A DNA stretch of 64,000 nucleotides from Curtobacterium herbarum (lineage in GTDB: Bacteria > Actinomycetota > Actinomycetes > Actinomycetales > Microbacteriaceae), in assembly GCF_016907335.1 (NCBI RefSeq), contig NZ_JAFBBT010000001.1:744001-808000 (forward strand), read 5' to 3'. Every line of letters starts with the position of its first letter. Position 1 is the first letter of the stretch. The translations under genes and the position numbers were made by a program. This document shows, piece by piece, positions 63,322 through 64,000 of the stretch. Below the pieces are notes generated by a model. That model was not told where the DNA came from. It was given only the letters and a program-made list of their open reading frames with translations, and did no database searches.

Positions 63322-64000
63322 TCAGCCGAAGCGGGTGAAGGCGCTGCCCCACAGGCCGTCGTCACCGGGGCCGCCGCCGAAGGCGGACCCGGAACCGCGT
63401 CGAGCACCGAGGTACGAGCCGACCACCGCGACCCCGAGGTCGTCGTTCTCCGGCGCCGTGACCGTGCCCTCGACGCGGCGGGCCATGCCGTCCACGAAGC
63501 GGGCGAGGCCCGGGTCGTCACCGAGCCGGAAGAACGTCGTCTTCGCGCCCAGGCGGTGGGCGTTCTCGAGCTCTCGGACGCTCAGCGCGATCGTCACCGG
63601 GTCCGGCGGGTAGCTGAAGTACACCTGCCCGTTCGGCTCGAGGTGCGACGTCGGCTCGCCGTCGGTGACGATGAGCAGCACCGGTTGGGCGTTCGGGTGC
63701 TTCCGGAAGTGCCGGTTCGCCAGGAGCAGGGCGTGGTGCAGGTTCGTGCCCTTGTCCCACATGGCGTCGAGGCCGACGAGCTGCTCGACGTCCATCACCT
63801 CGGCCTCGCGACCGAACGCGATGAGCTGCAGGTCGTCGCCACGGAACCGTGTCGAGATGAGTGTGTGCAGCGCCAGGGCCGTGCGCTTCATCGGGACCCA
63901 GCGGTCCTCCATCGCCATCGAGAACGACGTGTCGACGAGCAGTGCGACGACGGCCTGGGTGCGGGCCTCGGTCTCCTGCACCTCGACGTCCTCGATCTGC
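63322..64000 (-). CDS. VWA-domain protein (start outside window)
   Basis: The visible 226 codons, cut by the right edge, form the C-terminal VWA domain: MIDAS motif DTSFSM, the conserved Thr in KGTNLHH and VTDGEPTSH. The tail is Gly/Ser-rich. This is the layout of CoxE/magnesium-chelatase-related VWA proteins, which often sit next to a MoxR-type AAA ATPase. Whether that partner lies beyond the edge cannot be seen. Confidence 0.85.
   Translation of the reverse strand, partial: QIEDVEVQETEARTQAVVALLVDTSFSMAMEDRWVPMKRTALALHTLISTRFRGDDLQLIAFGREAEVMDVEQLVGLDAMWDKGTNLHHALLLANRHFRKHPNAQPVLLIVTDGEPTSHLEPNGQVYFSYPPDPVTIALSVRELENAHRLGAKTTFFRLGDDPGLARFVDGMARRVEGTVTAPENDDLGVAVVGSYLGARRGSGSAFGGGPGDDGLWGSAFTRFG

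Overview
The window is high-GC DNA (strong G/C bias at third codon positions) from an actinobacterium. The gene set and layout (rsmI/pmt, metG-tatD-rsmA, ispE, serS, mshC-type neighbourhood genes, many leaderless starts) fit Microbacteriaceae. A plant-associated genus such as Curtobacterium is my best inference, but no marker here proves the genus. Gene density is about one per kb, and most of the sequence is ordinary chromosome.

Layout. 1-6.7 kb: a LacI regulator divergent from a sugar ABC transporter and a GH3 glycosidase (an oligosaccharide-use operon). 6.8-15.7 kb: a drug-type MFS exporter, a YbaK deacylase, a VOC protein, a small membrane protein, the helicase HrpA and a DUF255 thioredoxin-fold protein. 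15.8-21 kb: P-loop kinase, epimerase, sulfurtransferase, and a DHA2 exporter divergent from its TetR regulator. 21.3-27.3 kb: housekeeping block pmt <> rsmI-metG-tatD-rsmA. 27.4-33.3 kb: an inserted block (membrane protein, SDR/HTH pair, ATP-grasp ligase, SfnG-like flavin monooxygenase plus MetY) that separates rsmA from ispE. 34.3-45.3 kb: two polytopic glycosyltransferases around a molybdenum locus (TOBE regulator, MoeB-rhodanese, ModABC, MoaD, MoaA) that also holds a molybdoenzyme, a cytochrome-b/sulfite-oxidase-fold fusion. 45.3-50.8 kb: MarR-GNAT fusion, pheA, a lipid kinase, serS and a HAD phosphatase. 50.86 kb: tRNA-Ser(UGA).

Right after the tRNA the base composition and codon use change for about 5.7 kb (50.95-56.66 kb). 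This segment holds a (CTGG)11(CGGG)3 microsatellite, a 1190-residue secreted multidomain amidase, an adjacent lipoprotein and a frameshifted remnant. It looks like a tRNA-linked accessory island and is the most unusual part of the window. After it come a second SDR/HTH pair, a gamma-butyrolactone-receptor-like TetR protein, an AI-2E-type permease, a BLUF blue-light sensor, the conserved actinobacterial triad MSMEG_4193-like phosphatase / DUF3090 / SCO1664 kinase-like protein, and a VWA-domain gene cut by the window edge.

Two patterns run through the whole window. First, about half of the genes start 6-7 nt after a TANNNT -10 box, the mark of leaderless mRNAs. Three of these boxes share bases with the stop codon of the preceding gene. 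Second, many gene ends carry hairpins built on one recurring core, GACGGGAGGC...GCCTCCCGTC.
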